From: Candidatus Woesebacteria bacterium GW2011_GWA1_38_8
GTDB taxonomy: Bacteria; Patescibacteriota; Microgenomatia; UBA8517
Assembly (NCBI GenBank): GCA_000993025.1
Contig: LBVJ01000003.1
Coordinates: forward strand, 1-35,965
Direction: 5' to 3'
Length of the DNA: 35,965 nucleotides
The position numbers were made by a program, and so were the translations under genes. The notes below the pieces were generated by a model that was not told the origin of the DNA, did no database searches, and worked only from the letters and a program-made list of their open reading frames with translations. Every line of letters begins with the position of its first letter. Position 1 is the stretch's first letter. Positions 22,130-29,638 of this stretch are shown here, piece after piece.

Positions 22130-23374
22130 TTATATCTTTCTATACAAAATTATTCCAATTTTCCCCGGTTCGATATCTGTAAATATCGGTGAATCGATTT
22201 CCAGCTTTCTTTCTTTTCCTTTTTCGTTCGCCTCGCGTGTTTTTCCTTGTATCCAAATAGACTGACCTGTATTTTTAACGATCCCGACTGCATAGGTTTT
22301 ATTGTTTTTTTTGATAAATTCGGGAGCGATTTCAAAAATAATATCTGCCTCTGTAATTTGAATGGGAGAACCTTTAATTTTTAGGACTTTTTGGGTCTCC
22401 TCGAAAAATCCATAGTAATGTTCGTTATTATCCATCCATGAAAAAATGTCAAAAGGCGGACTTGAATAGTTCAGAATAAAAGGGGTAAATGCAACAATAT
22501 TATTATTGGCAAGATATATTTCATACAATTTTTGATAATACCCGTTTAATATTTCGGGGTCCAAATAATCAGATTCTTTTTCTGTTCTATGAGCCCAACC
22601 CGTTTCTGTAATAAATACAGGCAAGTTTTTACTGACACCAATCCTTTTGAGAAGAGAAAGTTCCCATTCATAGGTTTTTATGCTTTTTTGGCCGGTGTTG
22701 GTGGGTGGAGCAGAAAAATCGGGGTTGGGATATGAATGCGATACCCATCCGTCCAATTTTTCAAATATCTTCGGATATTTTAATGTTAACTGTTTTAAAA
22801 ACTTCTCCTCGCTTAAATGACTTTTGTTATCAGGAGCAGAAGCGTCAAGTCCTCCCATCATAACGAAGTAGTCGGGAGAAGAAAGTTTAAGTCTTTTGGA
22901 AATGTTTGTGACGAATTCACCATATTCCGTGGGGTCAACCTCTCCACCCCACTCAGTTGCATGGTTGGGCTCGTTGCCAATTATAATATACCGGTTTTTT
23001 ACAACCCAATTAAGGGATTCGAAAAAATTTACCCAGCTTGAAATATCGTCGGGGTCGGGTTTTGTCCAATTTCCTTCATCCTGTGTTGTGGCGATCCTCA
23101 CTAGTGGTATCAAATGTTGCCTTCTCAGCTTATCAAACACATTCTGCCAGCGGTTTATATCTCTTTCATCCTCGCGTATGACAAATGTTACATATCCCCA
23201 GTCCCCGCCTGAGGAATTTAAAAGTCTTGCAGCATCCTCGATATCGTTCTCATCTGTGATATGAATACCGAATTTGTTGTTATCGACAGAAGTGGGGGTT
23301 TCGATGGCGTTTACGGTTTTAATTGGAATGACTAAGGATGCCAAAAATGCAAAGACAATTAATATTTTCCTCAT
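22130..23374 (-). CDS. Secreted glycoside hydrolase, clan GH-A type
   Basis: 414 residues with signal peptide MRKILIVFAFLASLVIPIKTVNA. A TIM-barrel hydrolase follows: IIIGNEPNH (E135, acid/base candidate) and VFITETGW (E257, nucleophile candidate) are the two strand-end glutamates of clan A. VSHSYPNP matches strand 6. The last 90 residues form a beta-rich extra domain. Family 5, 39 or a close relative is possible; substrate unknown. An in-frame start 14 codons upstream is rejected because TATAAT (23381-23386) lies there, six bases before the ATG at 23374, so the mRNA is probably leaderless. Confidence 0.86.
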   Translation of the reverse strand: MRKILIVFAFLASLVIPIKTVNAIETPTSVDNNKFGIHITDENDIEDAARLLNSSGGDWGYVTFVIREDERDINRWQNVFDKLRRQHLIPLVRIATTQDEGNWTKPDPDDISSWVNFFESLNWVVKNRYIIIGNEPNHATEWGGEVDPTEYGEFVTNISKRLKLSSPDYFVMMGGLDASAPDNKSHLSEEKFLKQLTLKYPKIFEKLDGWVSHSYPNPDFSAPPTNTGQKSIKTYEWELSLLKRIGVSKNLPVFITETGWAHRTEKESDYLDPEILNGYYQKLYEIYLANNNIVAFTPFILNYSSPPFDIFSWMDNNEHYYGFFEETQKVLKIKGSPIQITEADIIFEIAPEFIKKNNKTYAVGIVKNTGQSIWIQGKTREANEKGKERKLEIDSPIFTDIEPGKIGIILYRKI

Positions 23375-23771
23375 ATATACATTATATAAAAAAGATGCGG
23401 TTATGTATGGAGACATTTTATTGGTTTATATCGAAACCTACAATTACTACATGAATATGATAGGGTGTGAAGCTTGTTCACCCGTCGGGTGTGTTAGCTA
23501 GACACCTGACGGTTTATAAGACTAATCGGCTTCCTGTGGCTTGTTGTGGAGACTGTCCGATTTTACTAAGATCTCTGTCTACTAGGTTACTTGGACTTGA
23601 GGAGATAAACTTCTTCTCCACACTATGTAAAAAAACCTCGCTATATTGAACCCTGAGTCTGTCGAAGGATGAGCAAAAGTTATTTCATTTCGAACGAAAA
23701 AATATTGGTTTATGTAGAAGCAGTTAAAATATTGCGAGCAGGTTCTTTCAAATTACAGTAAAAACAGTTTT
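23375..23771. other. Intergenic stretch with a REP-like copy and paired inverted repeats
   Basis: About 400 bases without a convincing gene. It holds the leaderless promoter of the hydrolase gene, an inverted REP-like copy (23464-23494), an inverted repeat TGTGGAGA/TCTCCACA (23545-23552 with 23615-23622) enclosing GTCC/GGAC, and one copy of the dispersed motif CTGAG-x-CTGTCGAAGG (23653-23669). Confidence 0.6.
23464..23494. repeat. REP-like palindromic repeat, inverted copy C
   Basis: Reverse complement shares the core of copies A and B: CACCCG-x-CGGGTG followed by AACAAGCTTCACACC. The flank GCTAGACACCTGACGG resembles the second half (CACACCTGCCGG) of the other copies. Confidence 0.75.
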
Positions 23772-24869
23772 TTATTTTTGAGGTTTGATTATCTCTGCAA
23801 TTGGAGATTGAGTATCTCTAATATTGCCCACTTCATCGACGCCAGCTATTGCAGCTTTCATGAAGGGTGAATTTGCAGGAAGAACACCTAATTTATATAG
23901 TTCCTGATTGTTATAAATTATTTGTGATCCTTTCAAATGACCTGATCGCATTTTTTCATGCTCTTGATTTTTTTGACTGAGCTCTTTTGCACCATACTCT
24001 GCATGATCAAGGTCAGCAACTTTTGCACCCATTTGTGATTTTTTAGAGTTGAAATGCCACCACTCATCTTCATATGGTTCAAATCCTACATTTGTCATAA
24101 TGTTGTAGAGCAATCTGCGGTTTAACATGGCTTCATTCTCATCAAGGTTCAATTCTTTTTGAGAAGATAGTTTTTCATAATATGACAATGATGCTTCACT
24201 TCCTCCATAATCAAAGCTGGTACCAAAGTTAAGAACTTGCATGTTTTGTTCGATCAACGAAATCCTTTTCATTTCAAGTTGATATACTTTTTCCCAGTCA
24301 CTCAAGCCATATCGAGAGATTTCTACATCAATTTCCCTTATCTCTTGTTCAATATTGTCTGGTAATTTAAAAATAGCCACATCGACAGCCCCGCCAGTGT
24401 TGTGGGGGGAAGGGCGATCTGGCTCTGTTGACGGTATAGAAACAAATTTTTGCGTTTCTTCTGATAATTTTTCATCACTCCAATCAGGGTGTTGATTTTT
24501 AAGCTCATCAATATAGACATCGTATAAGGATTGTTGTACTTGTAGTGTTCGATATGTGTCAAAAGCTATCAAATGCATTCCCTTTGGGAGTAAACTTTGG
24601 GCAAGTTTAAGTTGATCAGCAACTTCCTTTCGAACGAACATTGTAACCAAACTTCCTTCGAGTGACCCGCTGGAGTATGGGGAATCGGATTTTTCGCCAT
24701 AATAAATCGAGTGAGTGTAAACTTCACTGTTCTCAGAAAAAGGACCTAAAGGAACAAGAGGTTCTCCATTTTCGTTAATAGGTATCTCTTTCCATCCAGT
24801 GAGTGGTGGTAGTTCTGTTGGAATGGCTTGTTGCGTTAAATGCGTTGCCTTTTCTTTTTCAGTATCCAT
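23772..24869 (-). CDS. VanX-like D-Ala-D-Ala dipeptidase (peptidase family M15)
   Basis: Zinc dipeptidase expected in the cytoplasm (no signal peptide, 365 residues). The M15D motifs are present: R107 in DTYRTLQVQQSLYD, the zinc ligands H156 and D163 in SPHNTGGAVDVAI, and E269-x-x-H272 in EWWHF (catalytic Glu and third ligand). The N-terminal 50 residues and the last 80, with QEHEKMRSGHLKGSQIIYNN, are extensions beyond the about 200-residue VanX core. An insertion lies between the two zinc motifs (165-215). In vancomycin resistance VanX removes D-Ala-D-Ala; in other bacteria DdpX recycles it. Two ligase-like genes lie just beyond the tRNA-Arg, divergently oriented. Confidence 0.87.
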   Translation of the reverse strand: MDTEKEKATHLTQQAIPTELPPLTGWKEIPINENGEPLVPLGPFSENSEVYTHSIYYGEKSDSPYSSGSLEGSLVTMFVRKEVADQLKLAQSLLPKGMHLIAFDTYRTLQVQQSLYDVYIDELKNQHPDWSDEKLSEETQKFVSIPSTEPDRPSPHNTGGAVDVAIFKLPDNIEQEIREIDVEISRYGLSDWEKVYQLEMKRISLIEQNMQVLNFGTSFDYGGSEASLSYYEKLSSQKELNLDENEAMLNRRLLYNIMTNVGFEPYEDEWWHFNSKKSQMGAKVADLDHAEYGAKELSQKNQEHEKMRSGHLKGSQIIYNNQELYKLGVLPANSPFMKAAIAGVDEVGNIRDTQSPIAEIIKPQK

Positions 24870-24910
24870 AGTAAGACACTTTGTCTGTCTCTTATATATC
24901 AGAAAATCTG

Positions 24911-24983
24911 TGACCCAGGGTGGAGTCGAACCACCAACCTTTTCCTTAGAAGGGAACTGCTCTATCCATTGAGCTACTGGGCC
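24911..24983 (-). tRNA. tRNA-Arg (UCU)
   Basis: Full cloverleaf. Acceptor GGCCCAG/CTGGGTC, D stem GCTC/GAGC, anticodon loop CTTCTAA (anticodon TCT), T arm GGTGG/CCACC. It sits between the dipeptidase gene and the ligase-like genes. Confidence 0.92.
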
Positions 24984-25020
24984 AACTGGTATATTTTACC
25001 AAAATTTTGAAATTTATGTA

Positions 25021-25049
25021 TTGACACATTAAAACTATTTATATAATTT
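25021..25049 (+). promoter_or_regulatory. Promoter of the ligase-like gene pair
   Basis: Perfect TTGACA (25021-25026) and TATAAT (25042-25047, 15-base spacer) or TAATTT (25044-25049, 17-base spacer). The leader before the ATG at 25064 would be about ten bases, without a Shine-Dalgarno sequence. Confidence 0.72.
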
Positions 25050-25063
25050 GATTACGAAGTTAA

Positions 25064-26140
25064 ATGAATGGAATTAATAATACTGCCGTTGCTGATCAAA
25101 AGAACGGTTACGATCTCCCAAAGACTGTTGGAATAATATTTAGCGATGTTAAGCGTGAGTACTTTCCGACCGAAGAAGCATATATCACTGAAAAAGATGC
25201 CGAAAAAGATGCAGAAGTAATCGCTTCATATTTAGAAAAAATGAATATTAAACCCTTGCTTTATCCCGGAAACGCGGTTTTATCTGAAAGACTAAGAAAG
25301 GATAAGCCGGAAATGGTCATCAATCTAGTCGATTCTGTGAAAGGATACGAGTATTTAAGCTCATCCATTCCGGGAATTTTAGAAATTTTGGATATCCCAT
25401 ATACCGGTGCAGATATTTTGGGAAAATCGCTCGATACGAACAAGTTTTTAGTGAAGAAACTCCTTCAGCAAAACGGTATTCCTATTCCCGATTATCAATT
25501 ATTCAGTAATTACAACGACCATCTGGATCCGTCACTCCGCTTTCCCTTGATTTCAAAACTGAATGAAATTCATGGAGGTGTTGAAATAACAAAAGACTGT
25601 ATTTCGGAAAATGAAAAACATCTTCGGGACAGAATTAAATATTTAGTTACTACTTATAAACAATCCGTACTCGTTGAAGAATTCATTGTCGGAAGAGAGG
25701 TAACGGCAATACTGCTAGAAGGAATTAACAAGAAGGTTTATATTGCCGAAAAGGTCTTTAATAAAGAAGAAGATAAATACAAGTTTACTACATTTGAGGA
25801 TCAATGGGAGTCTCATGGGAAGACCCCCTTTTATTATGAGAAATATGACGATCCGATACTTCGGGAATATGTTAAAAAGGCATTCGATGTTTCCAGGATG
25901 TACGATTATGGAAAATTTGACATTAGGATCGATCAGTCCGGGAGATATTTTTTCGTTGATGCAAACTGCAATCCAGCGTTTGGTCCTAAGGAACTTGATG
26001 TTGCCATATCAAGCATACTTGACCTGTATGGTGTCTCCTTCATTGAAATATTAAAAAGACTGATGGTCAACACAATGAATGACGCAATAGGCAAGGAACT
26101 TATCCCCTATCCGCAACCTGAATATAATAGCATTCACTAG
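25064..26140 (+). CDS. D-Ala-D-Ala-ligase-like ATP-grasp enzyme, paralogue 1
   Basis: 358 residues of the ATP-grasp fold that joins an acid to an amine with ATP. LEILDIPYTGADILGKSLDTNKFLVKKLL (about 105-133) is the Ddl-type hinge, and LVEEFIVGREVTAILLEG the central ATP-binding part. FDIRIDQSGRYFFVDANCNP carries the metal-binding D/N residues. Differences from true Ddl: the glycine-rich GEDG loop is missing (INLVDSVKGYEYLSS instead) and the usual EINP reads DANCNP. Substrate may therefore not be D-Ala-D-Ala. The next gene is a paralogue, about 55-60% identical by eye. The N-terminal about 20 residues are extra. Confidence 0.82.
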   Translation: MNGINNTAVADQKNGYDLPKTVGIIFSDVKREYFPTEEAYITEKDAEKDAEVIASYLEKMNIKPLLYPGNAVLSERLRKDKPEMVINLVDSVKGYEYLSSSIPGILEILDIPYTGADILGKSLDTNKFLVKKLLQQNGIPIPDYQLFSNYNDHLDPSLRFPLISKLNEIHGGVEITKDCISENEKHLRDRIKYLVTTYKQSVLVEEFIVGREVTAILLEGINKKVYIAEKVFNKEEDKYKFTTFEDQWESHGKTPFYYEKYDDPILREYVKKAFDVSRMYDYGKFDIRIDQSGRYFFVDANCNPAFGPKELDVAISSILDLYGVSFIEILKRLMVNTMNDAIGKELIPYPQPEYNSIH

Positions 26141-26202
26141 ACAGTATTTTTAAATATATTGACAATTTGGTAAATCACCTGTAGTTTTTACTATTAACTG
26201 AA

Positions 26203-27201
26203 GTGAATAATAATTATCATCTCCCCAGAAAAGTAGGAATTTTGTATAGCGACGTTAAAAGAAAATATTTTCCTACCAAAATGCAATATATAACTGAAAG
26301 AGGTGCGTATTCCGATGCCAAAATAATGGCAGGTTATCTGAAAAGAATGGGTATAAGTGTTGCATTGTACCCCGGCAATTCAAAACTTCCATTTCTTCTT
26401 AAAAAAGGAAAACCGGATATGGTAATTAACCTTGTGGATTCTTTTAAAGGGAACGAATTTTTAGCATCGGCGGTCTTAGGTGTATTGGAAATGCTTGAGA
26501 TTCCCTATACAGGTGCGGGACTTTTGGGGCAGTCGCTGAATTACAACAAGTTTTTAATAAAAAAGATATTTATCCAAAATGGAATTCCTGTTCCCAATTA
26601 TCAGCTTTTTAACACATCAAGAGAACCGATAAATTCAACACTTAGATTCCCGCTGATCACAAAGCTAAACGAGATTCACGGTAGTGTTGAAATTACTGAT
26701 GATTCCGTCGTTGAATCGGAAGGCGATTTAAGGAAAAGATTAAAGTATTTAATTGGTACATATCAGCAGTCTGTTCTTGTTGAAGAATATATCGTCGGAA
26801 CTGAAGTTACGGCAGTTCTTTTGGAGGGGTTTAAGAAGAAAGTATATTTAGGTGAGATCGTTATAAATGACGAATCCGACGGGAAATATAAATTTAAAAA
26901 ATTTGAATATGAATGGCTCGAAAAATATGAGGGGGTCATTAAATATCAAAAATATCAGGATAAGGTACTTTGCGAATATGTTAAGAAAGCATTCCAAATT
27001 CTTGATATGAGCGATTATGGCAGATTTGATATAAGGATCGATTCATCCGGGAGATACTTTTTTTTGGATGCAAATACCAATCCGCAACTGGGGCCTTATA
27101 ACCACGACTCCCCTGTCGGAATAGTTCTTAACATGTACGGAGTTAATTTTTCCGAAATACTTAGAAGGATCTTACTAAATACTACGAAGCAGTGGAGTTG
27201 A
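26203..27201 (+). CDS. D-Ala-D-Ala-ligase-like ATP-grasp enzyme, paralogue 2
   Basis: 332 residues starting at a GTG, colinear with paralogue 1 from its residue 18 onward. Shared blocks: YSDVKRKYFPT, PDMVINLVDSFKGNEFL, LEMLEIPYTGAGLLGQSL, FPLITKLNEIHG, VLVEEYIVGTEVTAVLLEG and DIRIDSSGRYFFLDANTNP. The same departures from Ddl are present (no GEDG loop, DANTNP for EINP). The two genes lie 62 bases apart in one direction, a recent-looking tandem duplication that has since diverged; both appear intact. Two different substrates or a heterodimer are possible. Confidence 0.8.
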   Translation: MNNNYHLPRKVGILYSDVKRKYFPTKMQYITERGAYSDAKIMAGYLKRMGISVALYPGNSKLPFLLKKGKPDMVINLVDSFKGNEFLASAVLGVLEMLEIPYTGAGLLGQSLNYNKFLIKKIFIQNGIPVPNYQLFNTSREPINSTLRFPLITKLNEIHGSVEITDDSVVESEGDLRKRLKYLIGTYQQSVLVEEYIVGTEVTAVLLEGFKKKVYLGEIVINDESDGKYKFKKFEYEWLEKYEGVIKYQKYQDKVLCEYVKKAFQILDMSDYGRFDIRIDSSGRYFFLDANTNPQLGPYNHDSPVGIVLNMYGVNFSEILRRILLNTTKQWS

Positions 27202-27234
27202 TTTTATATAACATAGATTATTTTTAGTATCTTG

Positions 27235-27306
<72 letters not shown>

Positions 27307-27311
27307 ATAAT

Positions 27312-27329
27312 GTGCTGAGAGCAGGAGTC
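27312..27329 (-). pseudogene. Fragment of the tRNA-Phe 3' end
   Basis: 18 bases identical to the 3' end of tRNA-Phe (27425-27442), lying 113 bases downstream of it on the minus strand. No other tRNA arm is present. Confidence 0.65.
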
Positions 27330-27425
27330 CCTTCGATTTCACACTGGGTAAACTTCTCCTCCTGACCTTTTCTTTCTTTAGTTATATTTTGAAAATATAA
27401 ACTGCTTTAATCACATTTGATGTGG

Positions 27426-27498
27426 TGCTGAGAGCAGGAGTCGAACCCGCATCTGACGCTCTTCAGGCGCCCGCCGTGACCACCTTGGCTATCTCAGC
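27426..27498 (-). tRNA. tRNA-Phe (GAA)
   Basis: Full cloverleaf. Acceptor GCTGAGA/TCTCAGC, anticodon loop CTGAAGA (anticodon GAA) on stem GGCGC/GCGTC, T arm GCGGG/CCTGC. A 3'-end copy lies downstream and a degraded 5'-like copy upstream (27535-27556). Confidence 0.92.
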
Positions 27499-27534
27499 TA
27501 GTAATTAATGGCTATCATCCATTAGCATTTTATC

Positions 27535-27556
27535 ACCCCCTTGGCTACCTAAGCTC
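27535..27556 (-). pseudogene. Degraded copy of a tRNA 5' half
   Basis: The minus strand reads GAGCTTAGGTAGCCAAGG then GGGTGAT, close to the tRNA-Phe 5' half (GCTGAGATAGCCAAGGTGGTCA). No matching 3' half. Confidence 0.45.
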
Positions 27557-27651
27557 GAATAAAATAAGAACAAAGATAGACTCGTTTACATATATAGTTT
27601 GGAAACAACTATATAAATTATCCCGGTAAACATAAGTATTATACCAAAAAA

Positions 27652-27670
27652 GTGGTCGCTGAGGGATTCG
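27652..27670 (-). pseudogene. Fragment of the tRNA-Val (UAC) 3' end
   Basis: 19 bases identical to the 3' end of tRNA-Val at 27723-27741, offset by 71 bases downstream on the minus strand. It is followed by an unrelated palindromic sequence (CCACGC/GCGTGG). Confidence 0.65.
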
Positions 27671-27723
27671 TCCACGCTTAGCGTGGTGCCACTTCCTCCG
27701 ACCCTCTCTACAATTTATTGTGG

Positions 27724-27797
27724 TGGTCGCTGAGGGATTCGAACCCCCGACCTTCTCGATGTAAACGAGACGCTCTAACCAACTGAGCCAAGCGACC
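27724..27797 (-). tRNA. tRNA-Val (UAC)
   Basis: Full cloverleaf. Acceptor GGTCGCT/AGCGACC, D stem GCTC/GAGC, anticodon stem TCTCG/CGAGA with loop TTTACAT (anticodon TAC). Confidence 0.93.
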
Positions 27798-27908
27798 ATT
27801 TTTGCAGTAATCAGTGCGCGGGATGGTTCGGCGTGTTCACCATAAACATCCCTTATCTTCATTTTAAATTCAGCAAATTCAATAGTTTACACTGAGCTTG
27901 CCGAAGTG

Positions 27909-27990
27909 TGCGCGGGACAGGACTTGAACCTGCATGGATTTCTCCATACGCTCCTTAGGCGTACGCGTATACCAATTCCGCCACCCGCGC
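27909..27990 (-). tRNA. tRNA-Leu (AAG)
   Basis: Class II tRNA. Acceptor GCGCGGG/CCCGCGC, anticodon stem TACGC/GCGTA with loop CTAAGGA (anticodon AAG), variable arm TGGAGAAATCCA. A34 at the wobble position is uncommon for bacterial leucine tRNAs. Confidence 0.9.
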
Positions 27991-28004
27991 GAAATTTATT
28001 TATG

Positions 28005-28088
28005 TGCCGAGAGCGGGACTTGAACCCGCACGCTCGCGAGAGCACACGCCCCTGAAGCGTGCCTGTCTGCCAATTTCAGCACCTCGGC
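28005..28088 (-). tRNA. tRNA-Leu (CAG)
   Basis: Class II tRNA. Acceptor GCCGAGG/TCTCGGC, anticodon stem CACGC/GCGTG with loop TTCAGGG (anticodon CAG), variable arm TGCTCTCGCGAGCG. It is 14 bases from tRNA-Leu (AAG). Confidence 0.93.
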
Positions 28089-28115
28089 ATATATATAAAA
28101 ACACTGATGCTACGC

Positions 28116-28157
28116 GCCTACCTGCGCAGGTAAGTCTGCCAATTTCGCCACAAGGGC
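28116..28157 (-). pseudogene. 5' half of a leucine-type tRNA
   Basis: The minus strand reads GCCCTTGTGGCGAAATTGGC and AGAC, the acceptor 5' strand and D arm of a Leu-type tRNA, then a palindrome TACCTGCGCAGGTA. No anticodon arm, T arm or complementary acceptor strand. It lies just upstream of tRNA-Leu (CAG). Confidence 0.6.
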
Positions 28158-28229
28158 TATCCGTGATCCTATAAAGGGAATTATACTAAAGAAGAGCAAT
28201 TTTATAAATAACCTTGAAAGAATATCATT

Positions 28230-29318
28230 TTAAATGAACCTTATCTGCATTCCATCAACAGCATAAGCAGATAAAGAAACTTCCTGTCCCGGAAATCTTG
28301 CTCCACTCCCCCACACCCTTGCATAGGTCTTATTTTCGGAAAAGTTCGACCCCAATGACCCAAGAATTTCGAGAAGTTTAGTCCCGTGCTTTGCAACATA
28401 TGGGTTATTCGTATTTGGTTCTTCATTGTCTTTTACAAGATAGACGGTGATGAAATTCAGTTTTTGCCATATAAGACCCCGCAATTTATCAAGATTGAGA
28501 CCTGTTTCGGCACTGATGAAAATAGTGTCCAGCGATAAGTGATCGGTGTTCGGTTTATCAACGGATAAGTCGGATTTATTGATAACGGAGATTGAGGGAA
28601 TGTAGACACGGTTGCGGGAAAGGGAATCAAAAAGATTTTCCATTGTGATCTTTTCTTTGATGGTAACATCTGCGTTTTTTATTCCCATCTCCATTACAAT
28701 TTCCTTAACTGTTTCTTTGTCAATTGATTGCCTGATATTTGAGTGAATTTCCAATCCGCCTTGGAGTTTTTTATCAATTTTTATATCGGGTTTCTTTTTG
28801 TCGATCCTTATACCATTTTTTTCAAGAGCATTCTTAATTCTTTCTATCGCATTTTCTTTTCCGACCTCTGTAATGATCACCAATAGATCGCATCCGCGGA
28901 CAACCGATAAAACTTCTTTGCCTCTACCTCTTCCAACCTCAGCTCCTTCAATAAGACCGGGAACATCAAGAATCTGTATCTTGGCGTTCCTGAAATTCAT
29001 CATACCGGGGATGACGGAAACCGTAGTGAAAGAATACGGTGCGACCTTACTCTGGGCATTTGTTAATGCATTTAATAATGTGGATTTACCGACAGACGGT
29101 GGTCCGACTAGAACAATTGTGGCATCACCCTGGTGTTTTACAGAGTATCCGACACGGCCCCCTCCGCCTTTTGCCCTGACTTGTGAATCCAAAACTTTAT
29201 CTTTAAGACGTGAGAGTCGTGCGCGGAGAATTCCAATATGACGTTCGGTTCCCTTATGATAAGGAGTTTCTCTGATCTCTTTTTCAATATCCTCTATTTG
29301 TTTTTGGAAATCCGACAT
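28230..29318 (-). CDS. DRG-type GTPase with TGS domain
   Basis: 362 residues. A helical N-terminus leads to AKGGGGRVGYSVKHQGDATIV, a DRG hallmark, then G1 GPPSVGKST (about 72-80), YSFTTVSVIPGMMNFRNAKIQILDVPGLIEGA (G2/G3) and GRGRGKEVLSVVRGCDLLVI. G4 is NKSD near 255. A TGS domain closes the protein (about 290-362, YARVWGSGARFPGQEVS). DRG proteins are best known in archaea and eukaryotes, where they bind ribosomes; related forms occur in CPR bacteria. Obg is the usual bacterial relative, but the insertion between G3 and G4 (about 150-235) and the TGS fit DRG better. The gene is divergent from the nested tRNA locus. Confidence 0.88.
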   Translation of the reverse strand: MSDFQKQIEDIEKEIRETPYHKGTERHIGILRARLSRLKDKVLDSQVRAKGGGGRVGYSVKHQGDATIVLVGPPSVGKSTLLNALTNAQSKVAPYSFTTVSVIPGMMNFRNAKIQILDVPGLIEGAEVGRGRGKEVLSVVRGCDLLVIITEVGKENAIERIKNALEKNGIRIDKKKPDIKIDKKLQGGLEIHSNIRQSIDKETVKEIVMEMGIKNADVTIKEKITMENLFDSLSRNRVYIPSISVINKSDLSVDKPNTDHLSLDTIFISAETGLNLDKLRGLIWQKLNFITVYLVKDNEEPNTNNPYVAKHGTKLLEILGSLGSNFSENKTYARVWGSGARFPGQEVSLSAYAVDGMQIRFI

Positions 29319-29455
29319 TTGAGGTATAATTATACTTGTTTACTCTGAGCATGTCGAAGGGCGCCTGTAGCCTAACGGATAAGAACCTGCTGTGCAGAAC
29401 CTTGCTGTTCATTAACATTTACAGTAGAGCACCTGTCTTCGTAATCGAAGATTTG

Positions 29456-29550
29456 GATAAATTTGCGTCTGTAGCTCAACGGATAGAGCACCTGTCTTCG
29501 GAACAGGGAATGAGGGTTCGATTCCCCCCAGACGCACTAGCAAATTTATC
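29456..29550. repeat. 11-bp inverted repeat around tRNA-Arg (UCG)
   Basis: GATAAATTTGC (29456-29466) and its exact complement GCAAATTTATC (29540-29550) flank the tRNA; the left arm includes the first two bases of the tRNA. In a precursor it could extend or compete with the acceptor stem. Confidence 0.75.
29465..29536 (+). tRNA. tRNA-Arg (UCG)
   Basis: Full cloverleaf. Acceptor GCGTCTG/CAGACGC, D stem GCTC/GAGC, anticodon stem CCTGT/ACAGG with loop CTTCGGA (anticodon TCG). It lies inside a broken tRNA. Confidence 0.93.
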
Positions 29551-29638
29551 TTATTACATTGTAGAAGTTCGAGTCCTCCCAGGCGCACTAACTACTATCT
29601 ACTATCTACTAACTTCCTACGAGTAGTATTATTAAAGT

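Larger units (their letters stand above)
29361..29587 (+). pseudogene. Broken tRNA whose halves flank tRNA-Arg (UCG)
   Basis: The left part (29361-29389) reads GCGCCTGTAGCCTAACGGAT and continues as a tRNA D arm. The right part (about 29560-29587) reads GTTCGAGTCCTCCCAGGCGC plus A, a T loop and 3' acceptor strand. GCGCCTG and CAGGCGC pair perfectly, so they are two ends of one tRNA. Between them lie a second copy of an internal tRNA segment (29423-29450, GTAGAGCACCTGTCTTCG) and the complete tRNA-Arg. The T stem and D stem of the outer tRNA are degraded, so it is probably not functional. Confidence 0.6.

Noticed and set aside
27545-27862. A 105-codon minus-strand frame
   Set aside because: It reads through tRNA-Val and a tRNA fragment; the peptide is the usual translation of tRNA sequence (SWLERLVYIEKVGGSNPSA type).
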